64,000 nt of DNA. Origin: Oscillospiraceae bacterium NTUH-002-81. GTDB lineage: Bacteria > Bacillota > Clostridia > Lachnospirales > Lachnospiraceae. Where the stretch lies: the NCBI GenBank assembly GCA_032620915.1, contig CP136052.1, positions 1,023,001 through 1,087,000 of the forward strand. Direction: 5' to 3'. Below the pieces are notes generated by a model that ran no database searches, was not told the origin of the DNA, and was given only the letters and a program-made list of their open reading frames with translations. The number at the start of each line of letters is the position of its first letter. Positions within the stretch are counted from its first letter, which is position 1. A program made the translations under genes and the position numbers. Below are positions 45,083 through 54,417 of this stretch, piece by piece.

Positions 45083-46426
45083 ATGGCAAAACCGAAAATG
45101 GGTCTTGTAGGACTGTGCAGCCACTTCGAGAGCGGCGGACAGAGACATGATGAGTTAATTTCTTCAGCAGCAAAGGCAATGGAAGCTGCAGGTATTGATG
45201 TAGTAGTAGCAAACCGTTCCGTTTGGGATCCGGTAGACGCTATGGATGTGTGTGATCAGTTCAAGGAAGCCGGCATCGAGTCCGTTGCGATCATGTTTGT
45301 GACATGGGCTACCGATGATATGCCTTACCTGTTCATCAACGAGCTGAAAGTTCCCGTTCTGTTCTGGGCAGTTCCGTATCCGGAGACCTTCTCCATCGGC
45401 TGTGTACAGGAGGCAGGCGGCGTATTAAAGGCTGAGGGCATCCATTTTGAGTATGTATACGGCCTGGCAGACGATGCAGCCCTGATCGCAAAGGTGAAAA
45501 TGGCAGCAGAGGCAGCACAGATCGTAAAGAAAGTAAAATCCATGCGTATCTGCCTGATGGGACCCCGTCAGACATGGCGTGCAGCTGGCCCGCAGGATAT
45601 GACCACAGAGGAGTGGGAGTTCTCCGAGAAATTCGGCTCCACCATCATCCATACAAGAATCGACGACGTAGAGGATGCTGCAAGAAATATTCCCGATGCA
45701 GATGCAAAGGAAGTATTCGAGAAAGAGCTGAAAGCCATCACCGGTAAGCAGGTCAATGTCAGCGAAGAGTGCCTGCTCTGGATGACCAAGATGTACATGG
45801 CTACCAAGTCCCTGGTAGACGCTATGCATCTGGATGCTGTGGCAGCTGAGTGCTATCCGGCATACAGCGGACTGATGAACCAGACAGCTTCCTGGCTGTG
45901 CGAGCAGGGCATCATCTGCGATACCGAGGGTGATATCGCTCACGTAGTAGTACAGCAGATGCTCAACATGGCTGCAAACGGCGGCGCTTGCGCACTGGGT
46001 GAGATCGGCGCCTTCGACGACAAGGCTGGCTATGTAACCATCTGCCACGAGGGCAGCACCGCTCCGTCTCTGGCAGAGAGCCTTGACAAGGTTGCAGTAA
46101 ACGCATCCGGCGATATGGGCGCATTTATCGGTGTGCCGATGAAGGCTATGGATAAAGTAACCTACTGCGATATGCAGGGCTTCGCAGGCAACTACCAGCT
46201 CTTCGCTGCTAAGGGATCCACCCTTCCGGTAAGTCATGACGAGTGGGTAGAGGCTGGTTCCAAGCTGGTTGTAAAACTCAAAGATGAGAAGGCTGCACCG
46301 AGCGAGATCGTTGACAGCATGATCCGTTCCGGCCTGCATCATCACATCATCATCAAAGAGGGCGACTACGTTGCACTTCTGCAGATGGTGGCAAAATATA
46401 TGAATGTAAAGGTAACAGAGGTTTAA
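45083..46426 (+). CDS. L-fucose/L-arabinose isomerase-like protein
   Basis: This 447-residue protein resembles the COG2407 sugar isomerases. The N-terminal Rossmann-like part is KMGLVGLCSHFESGGQRHDE. The active-site domain has the metal-ligand Glu in LDAVAAECYPAYSG, Asp in the CDTEGDIAHVVV region, and His in the C-terminal TICHEGS. Its reaction would be aldose to ketose, feeding the adjacent kinase. AGGAGG at 45069-45074 selects ATG 45083 over the ATG six bases earlier. It ends the kinase run and is followed by a perfect terminator. Confidence 0.8.
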   Translation: MAKPKMGLVGLCSHFESGGQRHDELISSAAKAMEAAGIDVVVANRSVWDPVDAMDVCDQFKEAGIESVAIMFVTWATDDMPYLFINELKVPVLFWAVPYPETFSIGCVQEAGGVLKAEGIHFEYVYGLADDAALIAKVKMAAEAAQIVKKVKSMRICLMGPRQTWRAAGPQDMTTEEWEFSEKFGSTIIHTRIDDVEDAARNIPDADAKEVFEKELKAITGKQVNVSEECLLWMTKMYMATKSLVDAMHLDAVAAECYPAYSGLMNQTASWLCEQGIICDTEGDIAHVVVQQMLNMAANGGACALGEIGAFDDKAGYVTICHEGSTAPSLAESLDKVAVNASGDMGAFIGVPMKAMDKVTYCDMQGFAGNYQLFAAKGSTLPVSHDEWVEAGSKLVVKLKDEKAAPSEIVDSMIRSGLHHHIIIKEGDYVALLQMVAKYMNVKVTEV

Positions 46427-46448
46427 AAACAGACCATTACGGGATACG

Positions 46449-46480
46449 AAAGGGGAAGAGCGCGGGCTCTTCCCCTTTTC
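46449..46480 (+). terminator. Terminator of isomerase operon
   Basis: AAGGGGAAGAGC pairs with GCTCTTCCCCTT, a perfect 12-bp stem with a 4-base loop, then TTTTC. Confidence 0.95.
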
Positions 46481-46490
46481 ATATTTTATG

Positions 46491-46648
46491 ATAGTTCACA
46501 CGCGCCATTCGCAAAACCGCATCTTCGATGCTCTCCGCTGCGTTGCAGCTCATTTTTGCTCATAAACTGGCGCTCCCTTCGTAGATTTCTGTATCCAGCC
46601 TTTCATGCGAGCATGAAGTCTGGATACATGAATCTACGAGTGAACTAT
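46491..46648 (+). repeat. Dispersed palindromic element, copy A
   Basis: This 158-base element has terminal inverted repeats ATAGTTCAC/GTGAACTAT and a large internal hairpin (CGTAGATT, GTATCCAG and a CATGCGAGCATG apex). Its reverse complement recurs at 62044-62200. It has no coding potential and lies between a terminator and a promoter, like a small non-autonomous mobile element. Confidence 0.7.
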
Positions 46649-46682
46649 ATTCCTTATATTTTTCTTAAAACGGTGCTTTTGG

Positions 46683-46712
46683 TTGACAGCGCCCCGTAAA
46701 ACTCACTATAAT
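46683..46712 (+). promoter_or_regulatory. Promoter of SH3 membrane protein gene
   Basis: TTGACA at 46683-46688, 18-base spacer, TATAAT at 46707-46712. Both boxes are perfect. The untranslated leader is about 75 bases. Confidence 0.85.
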
Positions 46713-46796
46713 AGACAATTAGTGAGAAAGAAATAAAGACGACTTAGAAATAAGAAGACACAAAAGCAAATGAGAAAGAAAAATGAAGGAATGTAA

Positions 46797-49091
46797 ATGG
46801 AAGGAGCCGAGTACAAGGTGAGAAAGAATACAGCATGGAAGAGAGTGCTCTGCGCAGCCTGTGCAGTGCTGACGGCGGGCGTGATGACTCTTCAGACGGG
46901 ATTTGTCAGTCTGGCATATCCCAGCAGCGGAACGATCAATGATACAGGAGTGAATATCCGGTCCACATCGGATTCCAGCAGCTCAGATAACGTGATGAAG
47001 AAGTCTGAGACGGGCATGGAGGTGTCCGTTCTGGGAGAGGAGACCGGCAGCGACGGCAATACGTGGCTGAAGGTATCCTACAACGACAACGGCACGGAGC
47101 GGATCGGCTATATCCGTTCAGATTATGTGGATATTGCCGGGGATACCAATGGCGGTGACGGGCAGGAGGTGCCTGCAGATGGTACCGACGGAGCAGATGG
47201 CACACAGGCGGAGACGACTACTTCTGTCACCAACGGCGATAAGAATCCCGACGGTCTGACACCCATTGAGGGGCTGGACGACGGCCTGTCCTGCTATCTG
47301 GACGTTGACCAGGCACATTTTTATATCAATCAGAGCTTTACCGATGATATGATCCCGGACGGCTTCTACCGCACGGAGGTAGACTACCGGAACAACCAGA
47401 TCCAGGTGGTGAAGTCTTATGATATCGAGCTTTATCTCGTGTATCTGACCAGCTATGATGACCAGACCACCTCTGACTGGTATGTGTATGACGCAGAGGC
47501 TCAGGGCTTCTCCTACTGCATCAAACTGCAGACCATGCAGGGCAAATACCTGTATATGCTGGATACCTTCGGTGCCGGCCAGATGGATTTCGGCTACGAG
47601 GAGACCACACTGGAGATCGACGGCAAGAAGGTACAGGCATGGCAGCTGACCCTGTCCGCCGAGGAAGACCTGACCGGAGAAAACCATAACTTCTATTATG
47701 TATTCGGTATCAACCAGGACGGCGACAAGGGGCTGTACTCCTACTATGCCAAGGACGGCACTTACCAGAGAAATATTCTCACCGGCCTGGAGATCGTGGA
47801 TGACCAGTACCTTTCCACAGAGGAGAACACGAAGCTGCTGGAGTCTCAGGTAAAGGAGCTCAAGCAGAAATACACCGATGATATGTCCAAGCGCTTCACC
47901 ATCATCTGTGTGCTTATCGTTGTTTGCGTGCTGCTGCTGTTTGTTTCCATTCATATGGCACTGAAAGCCCGCAGACTGTCCGCAGATGTGGATGACGACG
48001 AGGACGATGAGGACGACGAGATCGCTGTGAGCCGGGAGGAGAAGAAAGAAAAAGGCCGCGGCCGGAAGCTGTTTGGCAGAAAACGCGACGAAGACGACGA
48101 GGATGAGGAAGATGACGACGACATTCTCGCCAGAACCGTATCCGGACAGCAGAATCCGGCTGCTGCAGAAAATACCCGGAAGCCTGCAGAAAATGCCGCT
48201 TACGGCCAGCAGCCCGAGGCTGCGACAGCGCGTGGCGGTTATGCCCAGACAGAGACGGTTGTCTATGGACAGCCTGCAGCGCAGGCGGATATGGATGCCG
48301 CAGGTGTACAGCAGACCGCTGCAGAGAGCCAGGATATTGATATTACCCCGGAAGATATTGAAGAGTTCAACAACGACCGGATTCCGGTGACATCCTTTGA
48401 GGAAACTGCTTCCCACAGCTATGAAGATGATGAGGAAGAGGATGATTACGATTATGAAGAGGACGACGAAGAAGAGGATGAGGATGACGAGGAAGAAGTA
48501 AGACCGAGACGCCGCGGATTTTTCTTTGGCCGCCATCGTGATGATGAAGACGATGAGGATGAAGACGACGAGGACGAAGACGAAGATGATGACGAGGACG
48601 ATGAGGAAGAAGTAAGACCGAGACGCCGCGGATTTTTCTTTGGCCGCCGCCGTGATGATGACGATGAAGATGATGAGGATGAAGACGAAGAGGAAGATGA
48701 CGAGGACGATTACGACGAGGACGAAGACGAAGATGATGACGAGGACGATGAGGAAGAAGTAAGACCGAGACGCCGCGGATTTTTCTTTGGCCGCCGCCGT
48801 GATGACGACGATGAAGATGATGAGGATGAAGACGAAGACGACGAGGATGACGAGGACGACGAGGACGACGAAGAAGAGGAAAAGATGAGCTGGTCCCGTT
48901 CCCGGCAGGCAGCTCGCGCAAGAGAGCGTCAGACATCCAGAGAGGAAAAGGCGAATAAGCAGTCCAGAGCTGCGGATTACGCCGAGAAGACCGTTGCAGC
49001 CAAGCGCAGCTCCCGGGCACCGGAGCCGGTCTATGGCGCGGATGACGACTTTGATCTGGAGTTCATCGACCTGGACGATGACGATCTGTAA
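46797..49091 (+). CDS. SH3-domain membrane protein with acidic repeat tail
   Basis: This 764-residue protein begins with a hydrophobic export segment (RVLCAACAVLTAGVMTL). A bacterial SH3 domain follows (TGVNIRSTSDSSS through WLKVSYNDNGTERIGYIRS), then a long globular extracellular region, a transmembrane helix near 367-389 (FTIICVLIVVCVLLLFVSI), and a cytosolic tail. The tail alternates Asp/Glu runs with a repeated RPRRRGFFFGR block, coded from 48501, 48615 and 48762. The SH3 part may bind peptidoglycan; the tail could bind nucleic acid or cations, or form condensates. No enzyme motif was seen. Near-identical DNA repeats could recombine and change copy number. Confidence 0.8.
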   Translation: MEGAEYKVRKNTAWKRVLCAACAVLTAGVMTLQTGFVSLAYPSSGTINDTGVNIRSTSDSSSSDNVMKKSETGMEVSVLGEETGSDGNTWLKVSYNDNGTERIGYIRSDYVDIAGDTNGGDGQEVPADGTDGADGTQAETTTSVTNGDKNPDGLTPIEGLDDGLSCYLDVDQAHFYINQSFTDDMIPDGFYRTEVDYRNNQIQVVKSYDIELYLVYLTSYDDQTTSDWYVYDAEAQGFSYCIKLQTMQGKYLYMLDTFGAGQMDFGYEETTLEIDGKKVQAWQLTLSAEEDLTGENHNFYYVFGINQDGDKGLYSYYAKDGTYQRNILTGLEIVDDQYLSTEENTKLLESQVKELKQKYTDDMSKRFTIICVLIVVCVLLLFVSIHMALKARRLSADVDDDEDDEDDEIAVSREEKKEKGRGRKLFGRKRDEDDEDEEDDDDILARTVSGQQNPAAAENTRKPAENAAYGQQPEAATARGGYAQTETVVYGQPAAQADMDAAGVQQTAAESQDIDITPEDIEEFNNDRIPVTSFEETASHSYEDDEEEDDYDYEEDDEEEDEDDEEEVRPRRRGFFFGRHRDDEDDEDEDDEDEDEDDDEDDEEEVRPRRRGFFFGRRRDDDDEDDEDEDEEEDDEDDYDEDEDEDDDEDDEEEVRPRRRGFFFGRRRDDDDEDDEDEDEDDEDDEDDEDDEEEEKMSWSRSRQAARARERQTSREEKANKQSRAADYAEKTVAAKRSSRAPEPVYGADDDFDLEFIDLDDDDL

Positions 49092-49177
49092 AACGTGCGT
49101 CTGACGGGAAAGCAGTGTGTCCTGCGTAAGCGGGAGGCATTCTGAAAACGGATTTTCATGAATTCTTATAAAGAAAG

Positions 49178-49217
49178 AGAAACGGAGATGGGAGACTGTC
49201 TCCGTTTCTTAATTTTA
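49178..49217 (+). terminator. Terminator after SH3 protein gene
   Basis: GAAACGGAGA pairs with TCTCCGTTTC around a 10-base loop, then TTAATTTT. The remainder of the gap up to 49410 holds a promoter and no open frame that I trust. Confidence 0.85.
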
Positions 49218-49352
49218 TGGGAAATTGGTTGTACCACAAATAAGGCAATGTTTGGATTGGGAATGAATGTGAGAACAGTAGAACTATGGCAGGTGTGGAC
49301 AATGGATGTGGCAGGAAGCTGGGGGGAATAAAGGAGAAGTACAGGTTTGGGC

Positions 49353-49381
49353 TTGTCAGTACGTGCGATTTGTGCTATCCT
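49353..49381 (+). promoter_or_regulatory. Promoter of gntR-clpC operon
   Basis: TTGTCA at 49353-49358, 17-base spacer, TATCCT at 49376-49381, about 28 bases before ATG 49410. Confidence 0.6.
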
Positions 49382-49409
49382 GTGTATAACAAAAGATGGA
49401 AGTGATGAT

Positions 49410-49778
49410 ATGGTTATTAAGATTGACTTTAACAGTGACGAAGCGCTGTATATGCAGCTGCGGAATCAGATTATCGTGGGGATCGCGACTTCCCAGATTC
49501 AGGAGGGGGAATCCCTCCCTTCTGTGCGCCAGCTGGCGGATACGGTGGGCATCAACATGCATACCGTGAATAAGGCGTATACGCTGCTGAAGCAGGAAGG
49601 CTTCATCAAGCTTGACCGCCGCAAGGGCGCTGTCATCTCGCTGGATGTACATAAGCTGGAGGCGCTGGTGGAGCTGGAGCAGGATCTGCGGATCGTGCTG
49701 GCCAGAGGCCGCTGCCACAACATTACCAAAGAAGAGGTACATCAGCTCATTGATGATATTTATATGGAGTATGAATAA
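49410..49778 (+). CDS. GntR-family (YtrA-type) transcriptional regulator
   Basis: This 122-residue protein has a winged helix typical of the short YtrA subfamily: MQLRNQIIVGIATSQIQEGESLPSVRQLADTV, the recognition helix INMHTVNKAYTLLKQEGF and the wing LDRRKGAVIS. The C-terminal helical part (LVELEQDLRIVLARGRCHN) is short, without a large ligand domain. ATG 49410 follows GGAAGTGAT and gives the family length. It is 18 bases before clpC and probably controls that operon. Confidence 0.9.
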   Translation: MVIKIDFNSDEALYMQLRNQIIVGIATSQIQEGESLPSVRQLADTVGINMHTVNKAYTLLKQEGFIKLDRRKGAVISLDVHKLEALVELEQDLRIVLARGRCHNITKEEVHQLIDDIYMEYE

Positions 49779-49796
49779 GCAGGAGGATCAGACCAG

Positions 49797-52257
49797 ATGG
49801 ATTTATATACATCAAAAGCTGCAAATGCATTAAAATATGCAGGAAAAGTTGCAAAAAAAGCTCCATCACAGCTACATAGGATCGGAGCATATCCTGTTGG
49901 GACTGCTGCGGGAGACCGACAGCATGGCGGGAACGATCCTGGACGGATACGGCGTCTATGAGGAGAAGATCCGGGAGCTGATCAGCCAGCTCATCGCGCC
50001 GGAGGCGACGCAGGCGGTGATGGACCCGGATGGATATACGCCCCGGGCACGTCGGGTGCTGGAACGGGCGGCGCAGGAAGCACAGGCGCTGTCTTCTGCC
50101 CAGATTGGCACGGAGCATCTGCTGCTGGCCATCCTGAAGGAACAGGACAGCGTGGCGGCCAGACTGCTGAATACCGCAGGCATCGATGCCCAGAAAATGT
50201 ACATTGACCTGCTGACGGCCATGGGGCAGGAGGTGCGGGTCACCAGAGAAGATCTGCGGGGCGGCAAGTTTTTGCGGGATGCCGCTGCAGGCGGTGCCAC
50301 TGCCACACCCACCCTGGATGCTTACAGCAGGGATATCACGGAACTGGCCCGGGACGGGAAGCTTGACCCGGTCATCGGGAGAGAGAATGAGATCCAGCGG
50401 GTGGTACAGATCTTGAGCCGCCGGACGAAGAACAACCCCTGTCTCATCGGAGAGCCTGGCGTGGGCAAGACGGCCATCGTGGAAGGACTGGCTGCCAGGA
50501 TCGTATCCGGCGATATCCCGGACAGCGTGCGGGACAAACGGCTCGTCAGCCTGGATCTGTCCGGCGTGGTGGCGGGCAGCAAATACCGGGGTGAGTTTGA
50601 GGAACGGATCAAGAATATCATTTCCGAGGTCACTGCTGCGGGCAATGTATTGCTGTTTATCGACGAGATCCACACCCTCATCGGCGCCGGCGGTGCCGAG
50701 GGTGCCATTGATGCCTCGAATATCTTAAAACCGTCTCTGGCCCGGGGAGAATTGCAGCTCATCGGTGCGACGACGGTGGAGGAATACCGGAAATATATTG
50801 AAAAAGATGCAGCCCTGGAGCGCAGGTTCCAGCCGGTGAATGTGGAAGAGCCCTCCGAGGCCCAGGCCATCCTGATCCTGAAGGGGCTGCGGAGCCGTTA
50901 TGAGGCGCACCATCACGTGAAGATCACGGATGGTGCGGTGGAGGCAGCTGTGCGCCTTTCCGGCCGGTATATCAATGACCGGTTCCTGCCGGACAAGGCC
51001 ATCGACCTGATGGACGAGGCGGCTTCCAAGGTGTGCCTGTACGGTTTTTCCAGACCGGACAGCCTGAAAAAAATAGAGCAGCAGATCAAAGATGCCAGAG
51101 AAGCCAAGGAGCAGGCCATCATCGCGGAAGACTTTGCACAGGCCGGGGAACTGCGCCGGGAGCAGCAGGAGCTGGAAGCGAAGAAAGAGAAGCTGGAACG
51201 CCGGTATGCCAGAGACAGCCGGAAGAAAGAGCGGATCGTGGATGAGAATGAGATCGCAGCTGTGGTTTCCGAGTGGACGAAGATCCCGGCCCAGCGTCTG
51301 TCTGAACGGGAAGGGGAGAAGCTGCGCCGTCTGGAAAGTGCCCTGCACAAGCGGGTCATCGGACAGGAGGAAGCAGTCAGTGCCCTGGCCCGGGCGGTAA
51401 AGCGGGGCCGGGTAGGCTTAAAAGACCCCAACCGGCCCATCGGTTCCTTCTTATTCCTGGGGCCTACCGGCGTGGGCAAGACCGAACTGTCCAAAGCACT
51501 GGCAGAGGTGCTGTTTGGAAGAGAGCAGGCCATGATCCGGGTTGATATGTCGGAGTATATGGAGAAACACAGTGTGTCCAAGCTCATCGGTTCTCCTCCG
51601 GGCTACGTGGGCCATGAGGAGGGCGGTCAGTTGTCCGAGAAGGTGCGCCGCAATCCCTATTCTGTCATTCTGTTTGACGAGATCGAGAAAGCCCACCCGG
51701 ATGTGTTCAACATCTTACTGCAGGTACTGGATGACGGCCATATCACCGACTCTCAGGGACGGCAGGTCAGCTTTAAGAATACGGTCATCATCATGACGTC
51801 CAACGTGGGCGCCCAGGAGATCATGGCGCCGAAGAATCTGGGCTTCATGTCCCAGTCCGATGAGAAGAAGGACTACGAGAAGATGAAGGGCCGCGTCATG
51901 GAAGAGGTGCGCCGCATGTTCAAACCGGAGTTCCTGAACCGGATCGACGAGATCATGGTATTCCATCCGCTGAACCGGGACAACGTGCGCAAGATCGCCG
52001 GGCTCATGCTCACCGAGCTGACGAAACGCTGCCAGGAGCAGATGAACATCACGCTGCTCATCCGGGATTCTGTGAAAAACGAGATCGCGGACAAGGGCTT
52101 CGATGAAAAATACGGGGCAAGACCGCTGCGGCGGGCCATCCAGAACCGGATCGAGGATCCGCTGGCAGAAGAAATCCTGGCCGGGCGTGTCAAAGGCGGG
52201 GATACTGTGGCAGCAGGCATGGCCAAAGGTGCTGTGAAATTTTATGTCCAGCCCTGA
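49797..52257 (+). CDS. clpC: ATP-dependent Clp ATPase ClpC, single-base frameshift near start
   Basis: ClpC unfolds proteins for ClpP. From ATG 49797 the first 20 codons read [20 protein letters not shown], the proper Clp N start, then the frame breaks; the rest ([15 protein letters not shown] onward) is in the other frame. Dropping one A of the A7 run at 49853-49859 restores about 819 residues. An ATG at 49837 is open in the second frame but would lack the first N-domain helix. Two AAA domains are intact: [15 protein letters not shown] with [12 protein letters not shown], and [14 protein letters not shown] with [15 protein letters not shown]-like middle domain ([18 protein letters not shown]) marks ClpC. 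AGGAGG at 49781-49785 supports the upstream start. Confidence 0.85.
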
Positions 52258-52288
52258 TGATTTTTGTGGATTCCTGACGAATTTATGG

Positions 52289-52294
52289 TATAAT
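52289..52294 (+). promoter_or_regulatory. Extended -10 promoter before conserved hypothetical
   Basis: TATAAT at 52289-52294 is preceded by TGG one base upstream, an extended -10. No good -35 was seen. Confidence 0.5.
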
Positions 52295-52338
52295 AAAGAA
52301 AAAAAACAACCATAGGCAGAAATGGGAGGATTGACGAA

Positions 52339-52752
52339 ATGTCAGTAATTAAGGAACTTATCCGCACAGAGAACAACGGCACGATCAGCTTTGGCAACTA
52401 TGAACTGGCGGAGAAAGCAAAGCTCGGCAATTATGAGTACGAGGGAGATTTGTATAAGATCAAGACTTTCCGCGAGATGACCAAGCTGGAGAGAAATGGA
52501 TTATTTGTATATGAGTCCGTGCCGGGAACGACTGTGGAGAATTTCACGGAGACCGAGGCCGGTGTGGAGTTTATCGTAGAGAGCTGGGAGGATGCACAGA
52601 TTACCTTAGGTCTGGAGGCAGATACCGAATACGAGGTATTTGTGGCCGGTGAGAGTGCAGGCAAGATGAGCACGAACCTGGGCGGCAAGCTCAGCGTTGG
52701 CGTGGAATTGTCCAGCACATCCCGGGTGGACGTGAAGGTTGTCCGGGTATAA
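52339..52752 (+). CDS. Conserved hypothetical protein (137 aa)
   Basis: This soluble 137-residue protein starts MSVIKELIRTENNGTISFGN. It is rich in beta-strand patterns: KAKLGNYEYEGDLYKIKTF, LFVYESVPGTTVENF, and a C-terminal SVGVELSSTSRVDVKVVRV. Short proteins in this position between clpC and radA occur in Lachnospiraceae, sometimes labelled endosialidase, but I see no sialidase motif and make no functional call. AATGGGAGG precedes the ATG. A partial hairpin with T run lies between it and radA. Confidence 0.7.
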   Translation: MSVIKELIRTENNGTISFGNYELAEKAKLGNYEYEGDLYKIKTFREMTKLERNGLFVYESVPGTTVENFTETEAGVEFIVESWEDAQITLGLEADTEYEVFVAGESAGKMSTNLGGKLSVGVELSSTSRVDVKVVRV

Positions 52753-52800
52753 ACAGCAGGCGAGATATTTCTAAGAATAGAAATTGATGAAAAGTATGAG

Positions 52801-52836
52801 GAAGGGCGGATCAGACAAGGGTTCGTCCTTCTTTTC
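52801..52836 (+). terminator. Weak terminator before radA
   Basis: GAAGGGCGGA pairs imperfectly with TCGTCCTTC (G-U pairs) and is followed by TTTTC. Read-through into radA is likely. Confidence 0.45.
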
Positions 52837-52852
52837 AATTAAAGGAGAAATT

Positions 52853-54220
52853 ATGGCGAAAAGCAGAGCAAGTGTTTATTTTTGTCAGAACTGCGGGTAT
52901 GAATCGTCCAAATGGATGGGCCAGTGCCCGGGGTGCAGGGAATGGAATACTTTTGTGGAGGAGAAGGCACCGGAACTGCCGGGAGGCAGCTATGGCAGTG
53001 CAGACCCGAAAGCCCGTCCGGTGAAGCTGGAGGATATTGAGATCCGGGAGGAAGACCGGATCAGCACCGGTATGAAGGAGCTGGACCGGGTGCTGGGCGG
53101 CGGCATCGTGCCGGGCTCCCTTGTACTGGTGGGCGGCGACCCGGGCATCGGCAAATCCACCCTGCTTTTGCAGGTGTGCTGCAATCTTTCTCATAAAGAA
53201 GGAAAGATCCTCTATATTTCCGGTGAGGAATCGTTAAAGCAGATCCGCATGCGGGCAGACCGGATCGGTAAGTTCGGCGACAGCCTTTCTTTATTATGTG
53301 AAACGAATCTGGACACGGTGGAGCAGGTGATCCGCAGGGAAAATCCCCAGATCGTTATCATCGACTCCATCCAGACCATGTTCCGGGAGACGGTGAGCTC
53401 GGCGCCGGGCAGCGTATCCCAGGTGCGGGAATCCACGGGCATCCTGCTGCGCATCGCCAAGGGGCTGGGCATTGCCGTGTTCATTGTGGGCCATGTGACG
53501 AAAGAGGGCGTGGTAGCAGGCCCCCGGGTGCTGGAACATATGGTGGACACTGTGCTCTATTTCGAGGGCGACCGCCATGCCTCCTACCGGATTTTACGGG
53601 CGGTAAAGAACCGTTTCGGCTCCACCAATGAGATCGGCGTCTTTGAAATGCAGGGCAGCGGTCTGGCGGAGGTGGAAAATCCTTCGGAATATATGTTGTC
53701 GGGCAAGCCGGAGGGCGCGTCTGGCTCGGTGGTGGCCTGCTCCATGGAGGGTACAAGACCGATCCTGCTGGAGATCCAGGCGCTGGTCTGCCAGACCTTT
53801 TTCAATATTCCCAGAAGAACGGCGGCGGGCACCGATTTTAACCGGGTGAATCTGCTGATGGCGGTGCTGGAGAAACGGGCGGGGCTGGCGCTTTCGGCCT
53901 GTGATGCCTACATCAACATCGCAGGAGGCGTGAAAATGAACGAGCCTGCCGTGGATCTGGCCATCGTCCTGGCCATCGTGTCCAGCTTTCAGGATCGACC
54001 CATTGACGAGAAGACGGTAGTGTTCGGAGAAGTGGGATTAAGCGGCGAGGTCCGGGCGGTGAACATGGCGCTGGCCCGGGTACAGGAGGCGAAGAAGTTG
54101 GGATTTACCCGGTGCATCGTTCCCCAGGTGTGCATGGAGCAGCTGAAGGAAGTGAAAGGCATCGAACTGGTGGGCGTGCGCTCAATTCAGGATATTATCG
54201 GGAAAAACCGTTTGTTGTAA
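52853..54220 (+). CDS. radA: DNA repair protein RadA
   Basis: RadA (Sms) is a RecA-like ATPase that helps branch migration in recombination repair. The 455-residue protein starts with a C4 zinc finger (FCQNCGYESSKWMGQCPGC). Walker A is GGDPGIGKSTLLLQ, the RadA-specific motif is KNRFGSTNEIG, and a C-terminal Lon-protease-like domain follows (VDLAIVLAIVSSF, VFGEVGLSGEVRAV). ATG 52853 follows AAAGGAG; an upstream in-frame ATG has no ribosome-binding site. Confidence 0.96.
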   Translation: MAKSRASVYFCQNCGYESSKWMGQCPGCREWNTFVEEKAPELPGGSYGSADPKARPVKLEDIEIREEDRISTGMKELDRVLGGGIVPGSLVLVGGDPGIGKSTLLLQVCCNLSHKEGKILYISGEESLKQIRMRADRIGKFGDSLSLLCETNLDTVEQVIRRENPQIVIIDSIQTMFRETVSSAPGSVSQVRESTGILLRIAKGLGIAVFIVGHVTKEGVVAGPRVLEHMVDTVLYFEGDRHASYRILRAVKNRFGSTNEIGVFEMQGSGLAEVENPSEYMLSGKPEGASGSVVACSMEGTRPILLEIQALVCQTFFNIPRRTAAGTDFNRVNLLMAVLEKRAGLALSACDAYINIAGGVKMNEPAVDLAIVLAIVSSFQDRPIDEKTVVFGEVGLSGEVRAVNMALARVQEAKKLGFTRCIVPQVCMEQLKEVKGIELVGVRSIQDIIGKNRLL

Positions 54221-54305
54221 AGTATTTTGCATTTTTTTACATACAATGCGGGAAAAAATGCTGCGGATGTCGAAAAATGCGGGAATTATGGGAAACAGGC
54301 CGCGT

Positions 54306-54334
54306 TTGACGGCGTGTTCGATTTTTGCTATAAT
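54306..54334 (+). promoter_or_regulatory. Promoter of HxlR-choline-binding-XRE regulator gene
   Basis: TTGACG at 54306-54311, 17-base spacer and TATAAT at 54329-54334. Confidence 0.8.
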
Positions 54335-54417
54335 CAAACTATCATCGAAAATGTTGTTGTAGAAGGAAGTTGTATGGGGACACAGGCAGACAGCTTGGAT
54401 GATGGAGGGTTTGTTAT

